Both the position numbers and the translations under genes were made by a program. Below are positions 27,878 to 37,260 of a stretch of 64,000 bases of DNA, one piece after another. Each line of letters begins with the position of its first letter. Within the stretch, counting starts at the first letter, position 1. Origin of the DNA: CAZYBG01 sp964645155 (GTDB lineage Bacteria; Pseudomonadota; Alphaproteobacteria; Rhodobacterales; Rhodobacteraceae). The DNA lies in assembly GCA_964645155.1 (NCBI GenBank), contig CAZYBG010000002.1:25071-89070 (forward strand). Direction: 5' to 3'. Below the pieces are notes generated by a model that made no database searches, was not told where the DNA came from, and was given only the letters and a program-made list of their open reading frames with translations.

Positions 27878-28648
27878 ATGGAGCCGGCCATCGGGCACGC
27901 CGAGAGCTCACCGGCGGAGAGCGGCACCACGATTCCGCTGCTCGTTTTCGTCCACGTGCCCAAGACGGCCGGCAGCACGGTCAACGCCGCGCTTGCGCGC
28001 TGGCGGCGGGAAGGTGCGGCACATTGCGAACAGATCATCGGCGATCCCGGCCGCCTTGCGGCGCGCGTGCGCGACGCCGCCTGGATCTCCGGCCATGTCC
28101 CGTTCGACCGCTTTCGCGCCGCGCTCGCCGCGGTCACTGCGCGGCCGCTGCGCTTTGCCACGCTGATCCGCGAGCCGACGGCGCAGATCGCCTCGCACTA
28201 CAACTGGCTGATCGAGATCTTCCACCGCGGCCGCGCGTTCTACGACGGCCACCCGCCGGAGATCCGCCGGATCTCGGCCCATATCCGCGCCTCCGACAAC
28301 AGCGATCCAGGCGTGGTCGCGGCCAATCTCCGGGCCTACGGCGGGCTGTTCCTGAACCAGCAGGCGCGGCATGTCCTCGGCGCCGGGTTCGACTGGTCGT
28401 CGGGCCAGGTCTTCGACCGTCTGCTCGCCTACGACCACGTTGCCGCCGACAGCGGGCCCGGCGACCTCGTCTGCCGGATGACGGGACATCCCGCCGCGGC
28501 CGCCACGCACGAGAATGCAAGCCCCTACCGCTTCGACCGGGCCGTCTTCGACACCGACGAGATGCGGACCTTCCTGCTCCGGCACCACTTTTTCGACTAT
28601 GCGCTGCACGACGCCGTCTGTCGGCTCGAGCGGCCGCGCCCGGCGTGA
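27878..28648 (+). CDS. Sulfotransferase family protein
   Basis: Sulfotransferase of 256 residues. The PAPS 5'-phosphosulfate loop is FVHVPKTAGSTVN, with the conserved Lys and Ser/Thr, and the 3'-phosphate-binding region starts at ATLIREPTAQIASHY. The fold and length fit carbohydrate or membrane-associated sulfotransferases (Sulfotransfer_2 type). It follows the RgpF-like gene by one base, which suggests that the acceptor is the product of that pathway. The exact acceptor is unknown. Confidence 0.82.
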   Translation: MEPAIGHAESSPAESGTTIPLLVFVHVPKTAGSTVNAALARWRREGAAHCEQIIGDPGRLAARVRDAAWISGHVPFDRFRAALAAVTARPLRFATLIREPTAQIASHYNWLIEIFHRGRAFYDGHPPEIRRISAHIRASDNSDPGVVAANLRAYGGLFLNQQARHVLGAGFDWSSGQVFDRLLAYDHVAADSGPGDLVCRMTGHPAAAATHENASPYRFDRAVFDTDEMRTFLLRHHFFDYALHDAVCRLERPRPA

Positions 28649-28676
28649 CGGCGGCGGCAAAGGCCGGGGCGGCGAC

Positions 28677-29003
28677 CTAGTTCAGCTGCACATGCAGCGG
28701 ATAGCGGCCGTCCTGGAAATCCCCGAAGAGGTCGTGCAGGTCCGGATGATCGACCGGCTGGCCGGTCTCGTCTGGGATGAGGTTCTGCTCGGACACGTAG
28801 GCGACGTAGTAGTCCGTCTCGTTCTCGGCGAGCAGGTGGTAGAAAGGCTGGTCCCGCGACGGCCGGCTGTCCTCCGGGATCGCGCGATACCACTCCTCGG
28901 AGTTCGCGAATTCGGGGTCGACATCGAAGACCACCCCCCGGAACGGGTGCTTCCGGTGGCGGACGACCTGCCCAAGAGAATATTTGGCGCGCGTTGTCAG
29001 CAT
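28677..29003 (-). CDS. hspQ: Heat shock protein HspQ (YccV-like)
   Basis: Small protein of 108 residues of the HspQ/YccV family, a hemimethylated-DNA-binding fold that in enterobacteria modulates Lon and DnaA turnover. Family landmarks are AKYSLGQVVRHRKHPFRGVVFDVDP, the QPFYHLLAENETDYYVAYVSEQNL core and the HPDLHDLFGDF end. It is divergent from the AEC transporter. Regulation by heat cannot be read here; I see no clear sigma-32 site. Confidence 0.9.
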   Translation of the reverse strand: MLTTRAKYSLGQVVRHRKHPFRGVVFDVDPEFANSEEWYRAIPEDSRPSRDQPFYHLLAENETDYYVAYVSEQNLIPDETGQPVDHPDLHDLFGDFQDGRYPLHVQLN

Positions 29004-29086
29004 GCCATTGCAACCCCCACATCCGAAAAGTAGTCCTCGCCGCGCGGGAATGCAAACAGCCAGCCCGGGAGCGTCAGAAACAGTCT

Positions 29087-29968
29087 GTGAACATCGTCCT
29101 CACAGTGCTGGAGATCGTCGCGCCGGTGTTTCTGCTCGCCGCGATCGGCTTCGCCTGGGTGCGCGCCGGCTACGAATACCGCATGGAATTCGTGACCCGG
29201 CTCGCGATGACGCTGTCGGTGCCGTGCCTGATCTTCGTGGCGCTGATGGAGACCGAGGTGGACGGCGGAGCCCTCGCCGCGGTCTCGCTCGCCTCGGTCG
29301 TGGCCTACGGCATCGTCACGGTCGTCTTCGCCGGGCTTGTCGCGCTGCTCCGCCTCGACCGGCGCAGCTATCTCGCGCCGCTGATCTTCGGGAACACCGG
29401 GAACCTCGGCCTGCCGCTCGCGCTCTTCGCGTTCGGCGACGAGGGGCTCGGCTTCGCCGTCGTCATCTTCGCCGTCATGGCGATATGGTCGTTCACCTTC
29501 GGGATCTGGGTCGTTGCGGGCGGCGGCAACCCGCTGCGCGTGCTGAAGGAACCGCTGGTCGGCGCCACCGTGCTGGGCGCGGTCTTCCTCTGGCAGGGCT
29601 GGCAGACACCGCGGTTCCTCACGAACACGCTGGAACTGATCGGGCAGCTGGCCATCCCGCTGATGCTCATCACCCTCGGCGTGGCCGTTGCCCGGCTCGC
29701 TCCCGTGGGGCTCGGACGGGCGGTCGGGCTGTCGGTGGCGAAGGTCTCGATCTGCGTCGCCGTCGGCTGGGCGGTCGGCCGGCTCTTCGACCTGCCGCCG
29801 GTGGCCTTTGCGGTTCTCGTCCTGCAACTCGCGACGCCGGTCGCGGTGACCTCGTACCTGATCGCCGAGAAATACGCCGGCGACGCGGCGTCGGTCGCCG
29901 GCCTCGTCGTCGTCTCGACGCTCGTCTCGGTCATCGCGCTGCCCGTCGTTCTTGCATTCGTGATCTGA
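29087..29968 (+). CDS. AEC-family transporter (auxin efflux carrier type)
   Basis: Inner-membrane transporter of 293 residues with about ten hydrophobic segments. The GTG start gives the usual N-terminus (VNIVLTVLEIVAPVFLLAAIGF). Family features are LAMTLSVPCLIFVALM, FGNTGNLGLPLALFAFG with its Asn-Gly-Pro motif, and LATPVAVTSYLIAEKY. Members export or import organic acids such as malonate or malate. The substrate is not known. A second AEC gene is at 51578-52501. Confidence 0.88.
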   Translation: MNIVLTVLEIVAPVFLLAAIGFAWVRAGYEYRMEFVTRLAMTLSVPCLIFVALMETEVDGGALAAVSLASVVAYGIVTVVFAGLVALLRLDRRSYLAPLIFGNTGNLGLPLALFAFGDEGLGFAVVIFAVMAIWSFTFGIWVVAGGGNPLRVLKEPLVGATVLGAVFLWQGWQTPRFLTNTLELIGQLAIPLMLITLGVAVARLAPVGLGRAVGLSVAKVSICVAVGWAVGRLFDLPPVAFAVLVLQLATPVAVTSYLIAEKYAGDAASVAGLVVVSTLVSVIALPVVLAFVI

Positions 29969-29990
29969 GCTGCCCGCCGGGGTATTCCCG

Positions 29991-30120
29991 CGCGCCGAAA
30001 AATCCCGTATCCTCGAAAAAAAAGAAGACGGCGAGAGGCAGATGAGCAGGTATCTCCGCGTCGCGGTACTGTTGTTCCTTGCAGCATGCGGGGGCGGCAA
30101 CTACTCCGCGCCGAAAAATC
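29991..30120. repeat. 14-bp direct repeat around a gene start
   Basis: CGCGCCGAAAAATC occurs at 29991-30004, upstream of the lytic-transglycosylase gene, and again at 30107-30120 inside its codons 22-27. An A8 tract at 30016-30023 makes this patch unusually AT-rich for the window. Confidence 0.6.
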
Positions 30121-30620
30121 TTGAAAACGCCTGCGCGTTCCGCGCCGAGCGGCCAGAGTACTTCCGCGCGATGGAACAGACCCAGCGCCGCTGGAACGTG
30201 CCCCTCCACGTGCAGATGGCGGTGATCCATCAGGAATCGAAGTTCATCGGCGATGCGCGGACGCCGTTCCGCTATGCGCTCGGCATCATTCCGATGGGGC
30301 GCCAGTCATCGGCCTACGGCTACTCCCAGGCGCTCGACGGCACCTGGGACGACTATCGCGCGGCGACGCGGAACCGGCGCGCCCAGCGCGACCGGATCGA
30401 CGATGCGACCGACTTCATGGGCTGGTACATGAACCGGACGGTGGAGAAGAACGGCGTGCCGCTGACCGACGCGCGCAACCAGTATCTCGCCTATCACGAG
30501 GGCCATACCGGCTTCTCGCGGGAAAGCTACAACGACAAGGCCTGGCTCCTGCGGGTCGCAGACAACGTCGCTGCCCGGTCGGTGATGTACCAGGCACAAC
30601 TCCTGTCCTGCTCCGGCTAG
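30042..30620 (+). CDS. Lytic-transglycosylase-like lipoprotein
   Basis: Lipoprotein of 192 residues; the signal MSRYLRVAVLLFLAAC ends in a lipobox. The mature part holds an SLT-like region with the probable catalytic glutamate in MAVIHQESKFIGDA, then AYGYSQALDGTWDDY and a later YLAYHEGHTGFS, typical of a Rhodobacterales transglycosylase group. It would cleave peptidoglycan from the outer-membrane side. GAGAGG precedes the ATG. It is convergent with dxs. Confidence 0.82.
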   Translation: MSRYLRVAVLLFLAACGGGNYSAPKNLENACAFRAERPEYFRAMEQTQRRWNVPLHVQMAVIHQESKFIGDARTPFRYALGIIPMGRQSSAYGYSQALDGTWDDYRAATRNRRAQRDRIDDATDFMGWYMNRTVEKNGVPLTDARNQYLAYHEGHTGFSRESYNDKAWLLRVADNVAARSVMYQAQLLSCSG

Positions 30621-30624
30621 GCCG

Positions 30625-32547
30625 TCAGGCGCGCCGGCTGGCGAGGTCGGCGACGCCGAGTGCCTCGAGCACCCTGGCCTCGATCTGTGGGGCGTTCATG
30701 CCGGCCGCTTCGTACATGTCGGCCGGGCTCGCGTGGTCGATGAAGGTGTCGGGGAACACCATCGCGCGGAACCGGAGGCCGCGGTCGAACACGCCCTCCT
30801 CGGCCAGAAGCTGCGCGACGTGGCTGCCGAAGCCGCCGACGGCGCCTTCCTCGATGGTGACGAGCGCCTCGTGATCGGCGGCAAGCCCGAGGATCAGCTC
30901 GCGGTCGAGCGGCTTGACGAACCGTGCATCGGCGATCGTCGGGCGGATGCCGCGCTGCGCCAGGCTCTCGGCCGCCTTCCGCACTTCGGAAAGCCGTGCC
31001 CCGAAGGAGAGGATCGCGACGCCGCTGCCCTCGGCGACGATCCGGCCCTTTCCGATCTCCAGCGGGCGGCCGCGCTCCGGCATCTCGACGCCGACGCCCT
31101 CGCCGCGCGGAAAGCGGAAGGCGATCGGCCCGTCGTCATGAGCCGCCGCCGTGGCGACCATGTGGACGAGTTCGGCCTCGTCTGCCGCCGCCATCACGAC
31201 GAAGCCGGGCAGGTTGGCGAGATAGGCGATGTCGAAGGCGCCCGCATGGGTCGCGCCGTCTGCGCCGACGAGGCCCGCGCGGTCGATCGCGAAGCGCACC
31301 GGCAGGCGCTGGATCGCCACGTCGTGCACCACCTGGTCATAGGCGCGCTGCAGGAAGGTCGAGTAGATCGCCGCGAACGGCTTCATCCCGCCCGCCGCGA
31401 GGCCGGCGGCAAAGGTCACGCCGTGCTGTTCGGCGATGCCGACATCGAAGCACCGGCCCGGGAAGCGTTCGGCAAAGAGGTTGAGGCCCGTGCCGTCGGG
31501 CATCGCGGCGGTGATCGCGACGATCTTGGGGTCGGCCTCGGCCTCGCGGATCAGGCTGTCGGCGAAGACCCTGGTGTAGGACGGCGCGTTCGACGGCGCG
31601 GTCTTCTGCGCGCCGGTCTGCACGTCGAACTTGGCGGTCGCATGGCCCTTGTCGGCGGCGCGCTCGGCCGGCGCATAGCCCTTGCCCTTGCGGGTGATGA
31701 CATGGATCAGCATCGGCCCCGTCGCCCGCTCGCGCACGGTGCGCAGCACCGCGAGCAGCTGCTCCATGTCGTGCCCGTCGATCGGGCCGAGATAGGAGAA
31801 GCCCAGCTCCTCAAACAGCGTGCCCCCGACCGCGAGGTGCTTCAGGATATCCTTGGCGCGGCGCGCGCCTTCGCGGAACGGCTCGGGCAGGAGGCTGACC
31901 GCGCCCTTCGCGGCGGCCTTCAGCTCCTGGAACGGCGCGCCGGCATAGAGGCGGGCGAGGTAGGCCGACATCGCGCCCACCGGTGGGGCGATCGACATCT
32001 CATTGTCGTTGAGGATCACGAAGAGGCGTTTCTTCAGGTGGCCGGCATTGTTCAGCGCCTCGTAGGCCATGCCGGCGCTGATCGCGCCGTCGCCGATCAC
32101 GGCGATGGCGTCGCCAAGCGCCGGGTCGGGGGCGCCGCCCAGGTCGCGCGCCACCGCAAAGCCCAGCGCCGCCGAGATCGAGGTCGAGGAATGCGCCGCG
32201 CCGAACGGGTCGTAGGGGCTTTCCGATCGGCGGGTGAAGCCCGACAGGCCGCCGCCCTGGCGCAGCGTGCGGATGCGGTCGCGGCGTCCGGTCAGGATCT
32301 TGTGGGGGTAGCACTGGTGGCCGACATCCCAGACCAGGCGGTCGCGCGGCGTGTCAAAGACGGCGTGCAGCGCGACGGTCAACTCCACCACACCGAGACC
32401 CGCCCCGAGATGGCCGCCGGTCTCGGACACCGCCGAGATGGTCTCGGCGCGGAGTTCGTCGGCCAGCTGCCGCAGCTCGCGGTTGGCGAGGCCCTTGAGG
32501 TCCGCCGGCAGGTGGACACGGTCCAGGATCGGGGTCGCGGGTCGCAT
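30625..32547 (-). CDS. dxs: 1-deoxy-D-xylulose-5-phosphate synthase
   Basis: First enzyme of the MEP isoprenoid pathway: pyruvate plus glyceraldehyde-3-phosphate to DXP, thiamine-diphosphate dependent, cytoplasmic; 640 residues. It shows [16 protein letters not shown], the [18 protein letters not shown]hDP motif, the Glu/His region [15 protein letters not shown], and [18 protein letters not shown]. It is the last gene of the HDAC-xseB-ispA-dxs operon, 22 bases after ispA. Together with ispA it supplies precursors for quinones and possibly carotenoids. Confidence 0.97.
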   Translation of the reverse strand: MRPATPILDRVHLPADLKGLANRELRQLADELRAETISAVSETGGHLGAGLGVVELTVALHAVFDTPRDRLVWDVGHQCYPHKILTGRRDRIRTLRQGGGLSGFTRRSESPYDPFGAAHSSTSISAALGFAVARDLGGAPDPALGDAIAVIGDGAISAGMAYEALNNAGHLKKRLFVILNDNEMSIAPPVGAMSAYLARLYAGAPFQELKAAAKGAVSLLPEPFREGARRAKDILKHLAVGGTLFEELGFSYLGPIDGHDMEQLLAVLRTVRERATGPMLIHVITRKGKGYAPAERAADKGHATAKFDVQTGAQKTAPSNAPSYTRVFADSLIREAEADPKIVAITAAMPDGTGLNLFAERFPGRCFDVGIAEQHGVTFAAGLAAGGMKPFAAIYSTFLQRAYDQVVHDVAIQRLPVRFAIDRAGLVGADGATHAGAFDIAYLANLPGFVVMAAADEAELVHMVATAAAHDDGPIAFRFPRGEGVGVEMPERGRPLEIGKGRIVAEGSGVAILSFGARLSEVRKAAESLAQRGIRPTIADARFVKPLDRELILGLAADHEALVTIEEGAVGGFGSHVAQLLAEEGVFDRGLRFRAMVFPDTFIDHASPADMYEAAGMNAPQIEARVLEALGVADLASRRA

Positions 32548-32569
32548 CGGCTGCCTTGCGCTCCTTCCG

Positions 32570-33436
32570 TCAGCTTTCGCGCGCGATAACGAAGCGCGCC
32601 GCGGCCTGCAAGGTTCCCGCGGCCGCGCCATAGGGGTCGAGCGCGGCCTCGGCCTTCGCCACCAGGTCGGCGGCCCGCGCCCGCGCCCCATCAAGGCCGA
32701 GAAGCGAGACGAAGGTCGCCTTTCCGGCCGCGGCATCCTTGCGCAGGCGCTTGCCGGTCTTCGCGTCGTCGCCGGTGATGTCGAGGATGTCGTCGGCGAT
32801 CTGGAAGGCAAGCCCCAGCGCTGCGGCATAGCGCCCGAGCGGGCCGGTCTCGCCCCGCCCGAGCACCGCGCCGGCCTCGGCCGCCCAGCGGATGAGCGCG
32901 CCGGTCTTGTACCGCTGGAGCGCGGTGATCTCGTCGAGCGTCAGGGGCGCCGCGGCGGTCTCGGCGGCGATGTCCTGCGCCTGGCCCAGCACCATCCCGG
33001 CGCCGCCGGCCGCCTCGGCCAGCGCGGCGGCGAGCGCGGCACGGATGTCGGCGGGGCAGTCGGCCTCGCCCGCGAGAAGCCCGAAGGCCAGCGCCTGCAG
33101 GGCGTCGCCGGCAAGGACCGCCGTCGCCTCGCCATAGGCCACATGCACGGTCGGCCGGCCGCGGCGGAGGTCGTCGTCGTCCATGCAGGGCAGGTCGTCG
33201 TGGACAAGGCTGTAGCCGTGGATCGCCTCGACCGCGGCGGCAGCGAAGACGGCATCGTCGGGGTCGACCTCGTGCAGCCGCGCGCCCTCGATCACGAGGA
33301 ACCCGCGCAATCCCTTGCCGCCCCTCAGCGCGTAGGCCATCGCCTCGGCCACGCGCGAAGGCGGCAGCGCCGCGAGCGTGGCGTCGAGCCGCCCCTGGAC
33401 CCGCGCCCGCGCCCCGCGCAGGGCGTCCTCGAACAT
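32570..33436 (-). CDS. ispA: Polyprenyl (farnesyl/geranylgeranyl) diphosphate synthase
   Basis: Chain-elongating prenyltransferase of 288 residues. It carries [14 protein letters not shown], the first aspartate-rich motif [17 protein letters not shown] (DDxxxxD type), [14 protein letters not shown], and the second motif [13 protein letters not shown]. Length and operon position match bacterial IspA (farnesyl diphosphate). The gene lies one base after xseB, which is the usual alphaproteobacterial order. Confidence 0.94.
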   Translation of the reverse strand: MFEDALRGARARVQGRLDATLAALPPSRVAEAMAYALRGGKGLRGFLVIEGARLHEVDPDDAVFAAAAVEAIHGYSLVHDDLPCMDDDDLRRGRPTVHVAYGEATAVLAGDALQALAFGLLAGEADCPADIRAALAAALAEAAGGAGMVLGQAQDIAAETAAAPLTLDEITALQRYKTGALIRWAAEAGAVLGRGETGPLGRYAAALGLAFQIADDILDITGDDAKTGKRLRKDAAAGKATFVSLLGLDGARARAADLVAKAEAALDPYGAAAGTLQAAARFVIARES

Positions 33437-33437
33437 G

Positions 33438-33680
33438 TCAGAGGCCTTCGGCGGGCTTCGTCCCGACCGGCTGGCCGCCCTCGCCCAGGGTGATCTGCGC
33501 CACCTTCTCCTCGGCGGCCTTCAGCTTCTTCTCGCAATGCGTCTTCAGCGCGGCGCCGCGCTCGTAGAGCGCGATCGAGGCGTCGAGCGCCACGTCGCCG
33601 CGCTCGAGCTGGCCGACGACACGCTCGAGCTCGGCCATCGCCTCCTCGAAGGTCATCTCGGCCACTGGCTTGTCGCTCAT
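33438..33680 (-). CDS. xseB: Exodeoxyribonuclease VII small subunit
   Basis: 80-residue small subunit of exonuclease VII, which with XseA degrades single-stranded DNA. The family core [34 protein letters not shown] is nearly complete, followed by a charged helical tail. It overlaps the HDAC-like gene by four bases and is followed directly by ispA. The large-subunit gene xseA is not in the window. Confidence 0.95.
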   Translation of the reverse strand: MSDKPVAEMTFEEAMAELERVVGQLERGDVALDASIALYERGAALKTHCEKKLKAAEEKVAQITLGEGGQPVGTKPAEGL

Positions 33681-34612
33681 CGCCCACGCTCCATCAGCAC
33701 GCCCACATGCGCCGCGACACTCGCCGCCAGCGCTCGCAGATCATAACCACCCTCGAGTGTCGAGACCACCTTGCCGCCCGCATGGGCATCGGCCAGGTCG
33801 CAGAGACGGTCGGTCACCCACGCGAAGTCGTCCTCGGTCAGTTCCATCTGCGCCAAGGGATCATGCGCATGTGCATCGAATCCGGCGGAGATGAGCAGAA
33901 GTTCCGGAGCGAAGTCGTCGAGCGCCGGCAGCACCATTGCCTCGAGCGCCGCGCGGAATGCGCGGCTGCCGGCGCCGGGGGGCAGCGGCACGTTCAGGAT
34001 GTTGCCATGGGCGCCGGTTTCGTGCCGGTCGCCGGTGCCGGGATAGAGCGGCATCTGGTGCGTCGAGGCAAAGAGCGCGCGCCGCTCGGACCACAGAAGG
34101 TCCTGGGTGCCGTTGCCGTGGTGCACGTCGAAATCCATGATCGCGACCCGCGCCAGACCATGATGGTCGAGCGCGCGCCGTGCCGCGATGGCGACGTTCC
34201 CGAACAGGCAGAAGCCCATCGCCGTCGCGGTCTCGGCGTGGTGGCCGGGCGGCCGGGTGGCACAGAAGGCGTTCGCCGCCTTGCCCGCGATCACCATGTC
34301 GACCGCTGCCGTCGCCGCACCGACGGCGCGCAGCGCGGCGCGGAGAGACCCCGGCGCAAGATGCGTATCGGCATCGAGCGCCACCCACCCCTCGGCCGGA
34401 ACGGCCGCCCTGATGCCGTCGAGATAGGCGCGCGGGTGGCAGCGCAGGATGTCGGCCTCGTCGCCCACGGGCGCCTCGATCCGCATCAGGGCATCGAAGC
34501 GTGGCGCCTCGAGCGCCTCGAGAATCGCCTCCAGCCGGCCGACGCGCTCGGGGTGGCCCGGCGGCGTGACGTGCCCGAGGCATTCGGCGTGGGTCAGAAG
34601 CGCGGTGGCCAT
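33677..34612 (-). CDS. Histone deacetylase-family protein
   Basis: Zinc amidohydrolase of 311 residues, class II HDAC/acetylpolyamine-hydrolase-like. Catalytic landmarks are HPERVGRL, ATRPPGHHAE (the His pair), MDFDVHHGNGTQ (metal Asp and His), LISAGFDAH (second metal Asp) and STLEGGYDL. In bacteria these enzymes deacetylate polyamines or acetyl-lysine; the substrate is not certain. It is the first gene of the operon leading to xseB, ispA and dxs. Confidence 0.92.
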   Translation of the reverse strand: MATALLTHAECLGHVTPPGHPERVGRLEAILEALEAPRFDALMRIEAPVGDEADILRCHPRAYLDGIRAAVPAEGWVALDADTHLAPGSLRAALRAVGAATAAVDMVIAGKAANAFCATRPPGHHAETATAMGFCLFGNVAIAARRALDHHGLARVAIMDFDVHHGNGTQDLLWSERRALFASTHQMPLYPGTGDRHETGAHGNILNVPLPPGAGSRAFRAALEAMVLPALDDFAPELLLISAGFDAHAHDPLAQMELTEDDFAWVTDRLCDLADAHAGGKVVSTLEGGYDLRALAASVAAHVGVLMERGR

Positions 34613-34703
34613 CCCGCGACGCTAGGCCGCCCCGGCGCGGGCGGCAAGCCGGCTCGCGCGCGCTCCCCGTCATCGCGGGGTCCGGCCCCCGCCATCCTCC
34701 AGG

Positions 34704-35405
34704 TCAGTCGGGGGCGAGCATGTAGCCCGACCCGCGGACGGTCTGCAGGTAGCGCGGCTGCTTCGGGTCGGCCTCGATCTTGCGCCGTAGCCGGGTGATC
34801 TGGACATCGACGGCGCGCTCCTGCGCGATCCCGCCGCCGCGGCCGAGGTCCTCGACGAGCCGAAGGCGCGACAGCGCCTCGCCCGGCTGGGCGGCGAAAA
34901 GGCGCATCAGCTGCGCCTCGGTCGCCGTGAGGCGGACCGGATCGTCGCCCCGCCACATCTCGCCGCGCTCGACGTCGTAGCGCACCGGCCCGAGCCGAAG
35001 CACCTTCGGGCTGGCCTCGGCCGCGCGCACCTCGGGCACCCGCCGCAGGATGGCGTTGATCCGCAGCAGCAGTTCCTTCGGCTCGAAAGGCTTGACGAGA
35101 TAGTCGTCGGCCCCGGCCTCGAGGCCGGAGATCCGGTCTTCGGTCTCGCCCTTCGCCGTGAGGAGCAGGATCGGCGTCATGATCCGCTCGCGCAGCGTCC
35201 GCGTCAGCGTGACGCCGTCCTCGCCCGGCATCATCACGTCAAGGACGATCAGGTCGAACTCCAGCCCGGCGAGAAGGCGGCGGGCATGCGCTGCGTCACG
35301 CGCGGCACTGACCAGAAACCCGCTGCGCATCAGGTACTTCTGCAGCAGGCTGCGGATCCGCTCGTCGTCGTCGACGATCAACAGGTGCGCGTCCTGCGCC
35401 GTCAT
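34704..35405 (-). CDS. petR: OmpR-family response regulator PetR
   Basis: Two-domain response regulator of 233 residues. The receiver has DDDE near residue 12, the phospho-acceptor D56 in LIVLDVMMPGEDG, and K105 in LVKPFEP. The DNA-binding winged helix ends AVDVQITRLRRKIEADP and TVRGSGYML. Its position directly behind a MarR-family gene, with an ATGA overlap, is the petP-petR arrangement of Rhodobacter, where PetR is reported as needed for growth. No sensor kinase is adjacent. Confidence 0.88.
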   Translation of the reverse strand: MTAQDAHLLIVDDDERIRSLLQKYLMRSGFLVSAARDAAHARRLLAGLEFDLIVLDVMMPGEDGVTLTRTLRERIMTPILLLTAKGETEDRISGLEAGADDYLVKPFEPKELLLRINAILRRVPEVRAAEASPKVLRLGPVRYDVERGEMWRGDDPVRLTATEAQLMRLFAAQPGEALSRLRLVEDLGRGGGIAQERAVDVQITRLRRKIEADPKQPRYLQTVRGSGYMLAPD

Positions 35406-35911
35406 GCGTCGCCCTCCTTCATGGCCTGGAAACGTCGGCGCATCTCGGGGTCCATCATCGCCTCGAGGACCTGCCGGAACCCGGCCACGGCCGCCGGCCC
35501 CGCGGCACGGTAGGCCGCGCGCATCCGGGCGCGCTGGGCATCGGAAAGCTCGCGCTCCAGGGCCCGCCCGTTCTCGGTGAGGTAGAGGTGACGCTCGCGC
35601 TTGTCGCGGCGCCCGACCCGGCTCTCGACAAGCCCGTCCTCAATCAGCGCGCGCAGCACCCGGTTGAGCGACTGCTTGGTGACCCCGAGGATGGCGAGCA
35701 GGTTGTTGACCGTGGTGCCGGGCCAGCGGTTGATGAAGTGGATCGCCCGGTGATGCGCTCGGCCGTAGGCATAGGTCTCGAGGATCCGGTCGGGATCGGC
35801 GGTGAACCCGCGATAGGCGAAGAACATCGCCTCTATACCCTTGCGCAACTGTTCGTCGGTCAGGAACAGCAGGCTTTCGCCGCTGACCTGCGCCGCGCCT
35901 CGGTCGGCCAT
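35402..35911 (-). CDS. petP: MarR-family regulator PetP
   Basis: Winged-helix regulator of 169 residues. After an N-terminal helix (LTDEQLRKGIEAMFFAYRGFTADPD) comes the DNA-binding part LAILGVTKQSLNRVLRALIEDGLVESRVGRRDKRERHLYLT, with the wing RVGRRDKRER. It matches PetP, coupled to PetR in Rhodobacter. It is divergent from ilvE across 177 bases. Specific targets are unknown from this sequence. Confidence 0.87.
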   Translation of the reverse strand: MADRGAAQVSGESLLFLTDEQLRKGIEAMFFAYRGFTADPDRILETYAYGRAHHRAIHFINRWPGTTVNNLLAILGVTKQSLNRVLRALIEDGLVESRVGRRDKRERHLYLTENGRALERELSDAQRARMRAAYRAAGPAAVAGFRQVLEAMMDPEMRRRFQAMKEGDA

Positions 35912-35964
35912 CTCGCCCCCGCGGGTAAAGTCCCTCTCGCACTGCCTGTTTTATGTCAGCCTTG

Positions 35965-35993
35965 TTGACTTTCCAAGCCCTCGCTGGTAGCGA
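35965..35993 (+). promoter_or_regulatory. Candidate sigma-70 promoter for ilvE
   Basis: TTGACT (35965-35970), a 17-base spacer and TAGCGA (35988-35993) lie about 95 bases before the ilvE start, in the petP/ilvE divergent gap. The -35 is good and the -10 is weak. Confidence 0.35.
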
Positions 35994-36088
35994 TCGGCAA
36001 GACATGCGCAACATTCTTTCTACGTAGATCAGATGAGCGCAACAATCGGAAAAAATGCTCGCGCGACGGGCGGGAAGGGGAAAGAACG

Positions 36089-36958
36089 ATGGCGGGCGGC
36101 TACGACGATCGCGACGGACAAATCTGGATGGACGGCCGGCTGGTCGACTGGCGCGAGGCCAATGTCCACATCCTGACCCACGCGATGCACTATGCCTCGT
36201 CGGTGTTCGAGGGAGAGCGTGCCTATGGCGGGCGCATCTTCAAGAGCCGCGAACATTCCGAGCGGCTGCACTTCTCGGCCCGCTGCCTCGACTTCGAGAT
36301 CCCGTTCACGGTGGACGAGATCGAGACCGCCAAGGCCGAACTCCTCGCCGCCAACGGGCTCAGCGACGCCTATGTGCGCGCCGTCGCCTGGCGCGGCGCG
36401 GGCGAGGACATGGGCGTCTCCTCGCGCCGCAATCCGGTGCGGCTCGCTATCGCGGCCTGGGGCTGGGGCAACTACTACGGCGACGCCAAGTTCAAGGGCG
36501 CCAAGCTCGACATCGCCCGGTGGCGCCGGCCCGATCCGGCGACCGCGCCGAGCCATGCGAAGGCGGCGGGCCTCTACATGATCTGCACGATGTCCAAGCA
36601 CGCGGCCGAGGCCAAGGGCTGTTCGGACGCGATGATGTTCGACTATCGCGGCTACATCGCCGAGGCGACCGGCGCCAACATCTTCTTCGTGAAGGACGGC
36701 GAGGTGCACACGCCGAAGCCCGACTGCTTCCTGAACGGCCTCACCCGGCAGACGGTGATGGGTCTTCTCAAGGACCGACAGGTCAAGGTGCACGAGCGGC
36801 ACATCATGCCTGAGGAGCTTGAGGGCTTCCAGCAATGCTGGCTGACGGGGACTGCGGCCGAGGTGACGCCCGTCGGTCAGATCGGCGACTACACCTTCGA
36901 GGTGGGGACCCTGACCCGCCAGGTTGCCGACGACTACGAGGCGCTGGTGCGGGCCTGA
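36089..36958 (+). CDS. ilvE: Branched-chain amino acid aminotransferase
   Basis: Fold-type IV PLP aminotransferase of 289 residues that catalyses the last step of valine, leucine and isoleucine synthesis. It has the N-terminal THAMHYASSVFEGERAY, the region with the PLP lysine in PSHAKAAGLYM, and the signature GCSDAMMFDYRGYIAEATGANIFFVKDG, then LTGTAAEVTPV. GGAAGGGGAAAG precedes the ATG. A strong hairpin follows the gene at 36972-37006. Confidence 0.94.
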   Translation: MAGGYDDRDGQIWMDGRLVDWREANVHILTHAMHYASSVFEGERAYGGRIFKSREHSERLHFSARCLDFEIPFTVDEIETAKAELLAANGLSDAYVRAVAWRGAGEDMGVSSRRNPVRLAIAAWGWGNYYGDAKFKGAKLDIARWRRPDPATAPSHAKAAGLYMICTMSKHAAEAKGCSDAMMFDYRGYIAEATGANIFFVKDGEVHTPKPDCFLNGLTRQTVMGLLKDRQVKVHERHIMPEELEGFQQCWLTGTAAEVTPVGQIGDYTFEVGTLTRQVADDYEALVRA

Positions 36959-37260
36959 GGCCCAGAGAACAGGCGCCGGAGAGAAGGGGAGCATCTCTCC
37001 GGCGCCCTGGCCAACCCGCATCAGGCTGCGCGGCGGCCTTCATCCCGGCGCGAACTGGTACGAGGGGACGTGCGCCGGTCTGAGCGGGTAACCGCGCCAT
37101 GGCCAATCTGTTCCCGGCTGGCATCGGTTTTTCTTGCAGCCGCGTTCAAGGTGTCGTCCGCTCCGCGGCTGGCAGGTGGTCGCGGAGATGTATGCACGTT
37201 CCGGAACAGGCGCCCGGCCCGGATGTTGGACAGGTATCCCACCGACCAATGGAGCCAGCC
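36959..37260. other. 302-bp gap between ilvE and a small membrane-protein gene
   Basis: Apart from the ilvE hairpin at its left end I see no supported feature. Short open frames here have no ribosome site or familiar protein sequence. The right part should hold the promoter of the small gene at 37261, but no clear -35/-10 pair stands out. Confidence 0.4.
36972..37006 (+). terminator. 13-bp hairpin after ilvE
   Basis: GGCGCCGGAGAGA and its exact complement around a 9-base purine-rich loop, 13 bases after the ilvE stop. There is no U-tract, but position and strength fit a terminator. Confidence 0.6.

Noticed and set aside
34663..34680. CCCCG/CGGGG hairpin after petR as terminator
   Set aside because: The stem is only five base pairs with a six-base loop and no U-tract, too weak to claim in 70 % GC DNA.
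37070..37260. Short frames between ilvE and the small membrane protein
   Set aside because: No ribosome site, no hydrophobic or domain pattern, and arginine/serine-rich composition typical of off-frame GC-rich DNA.
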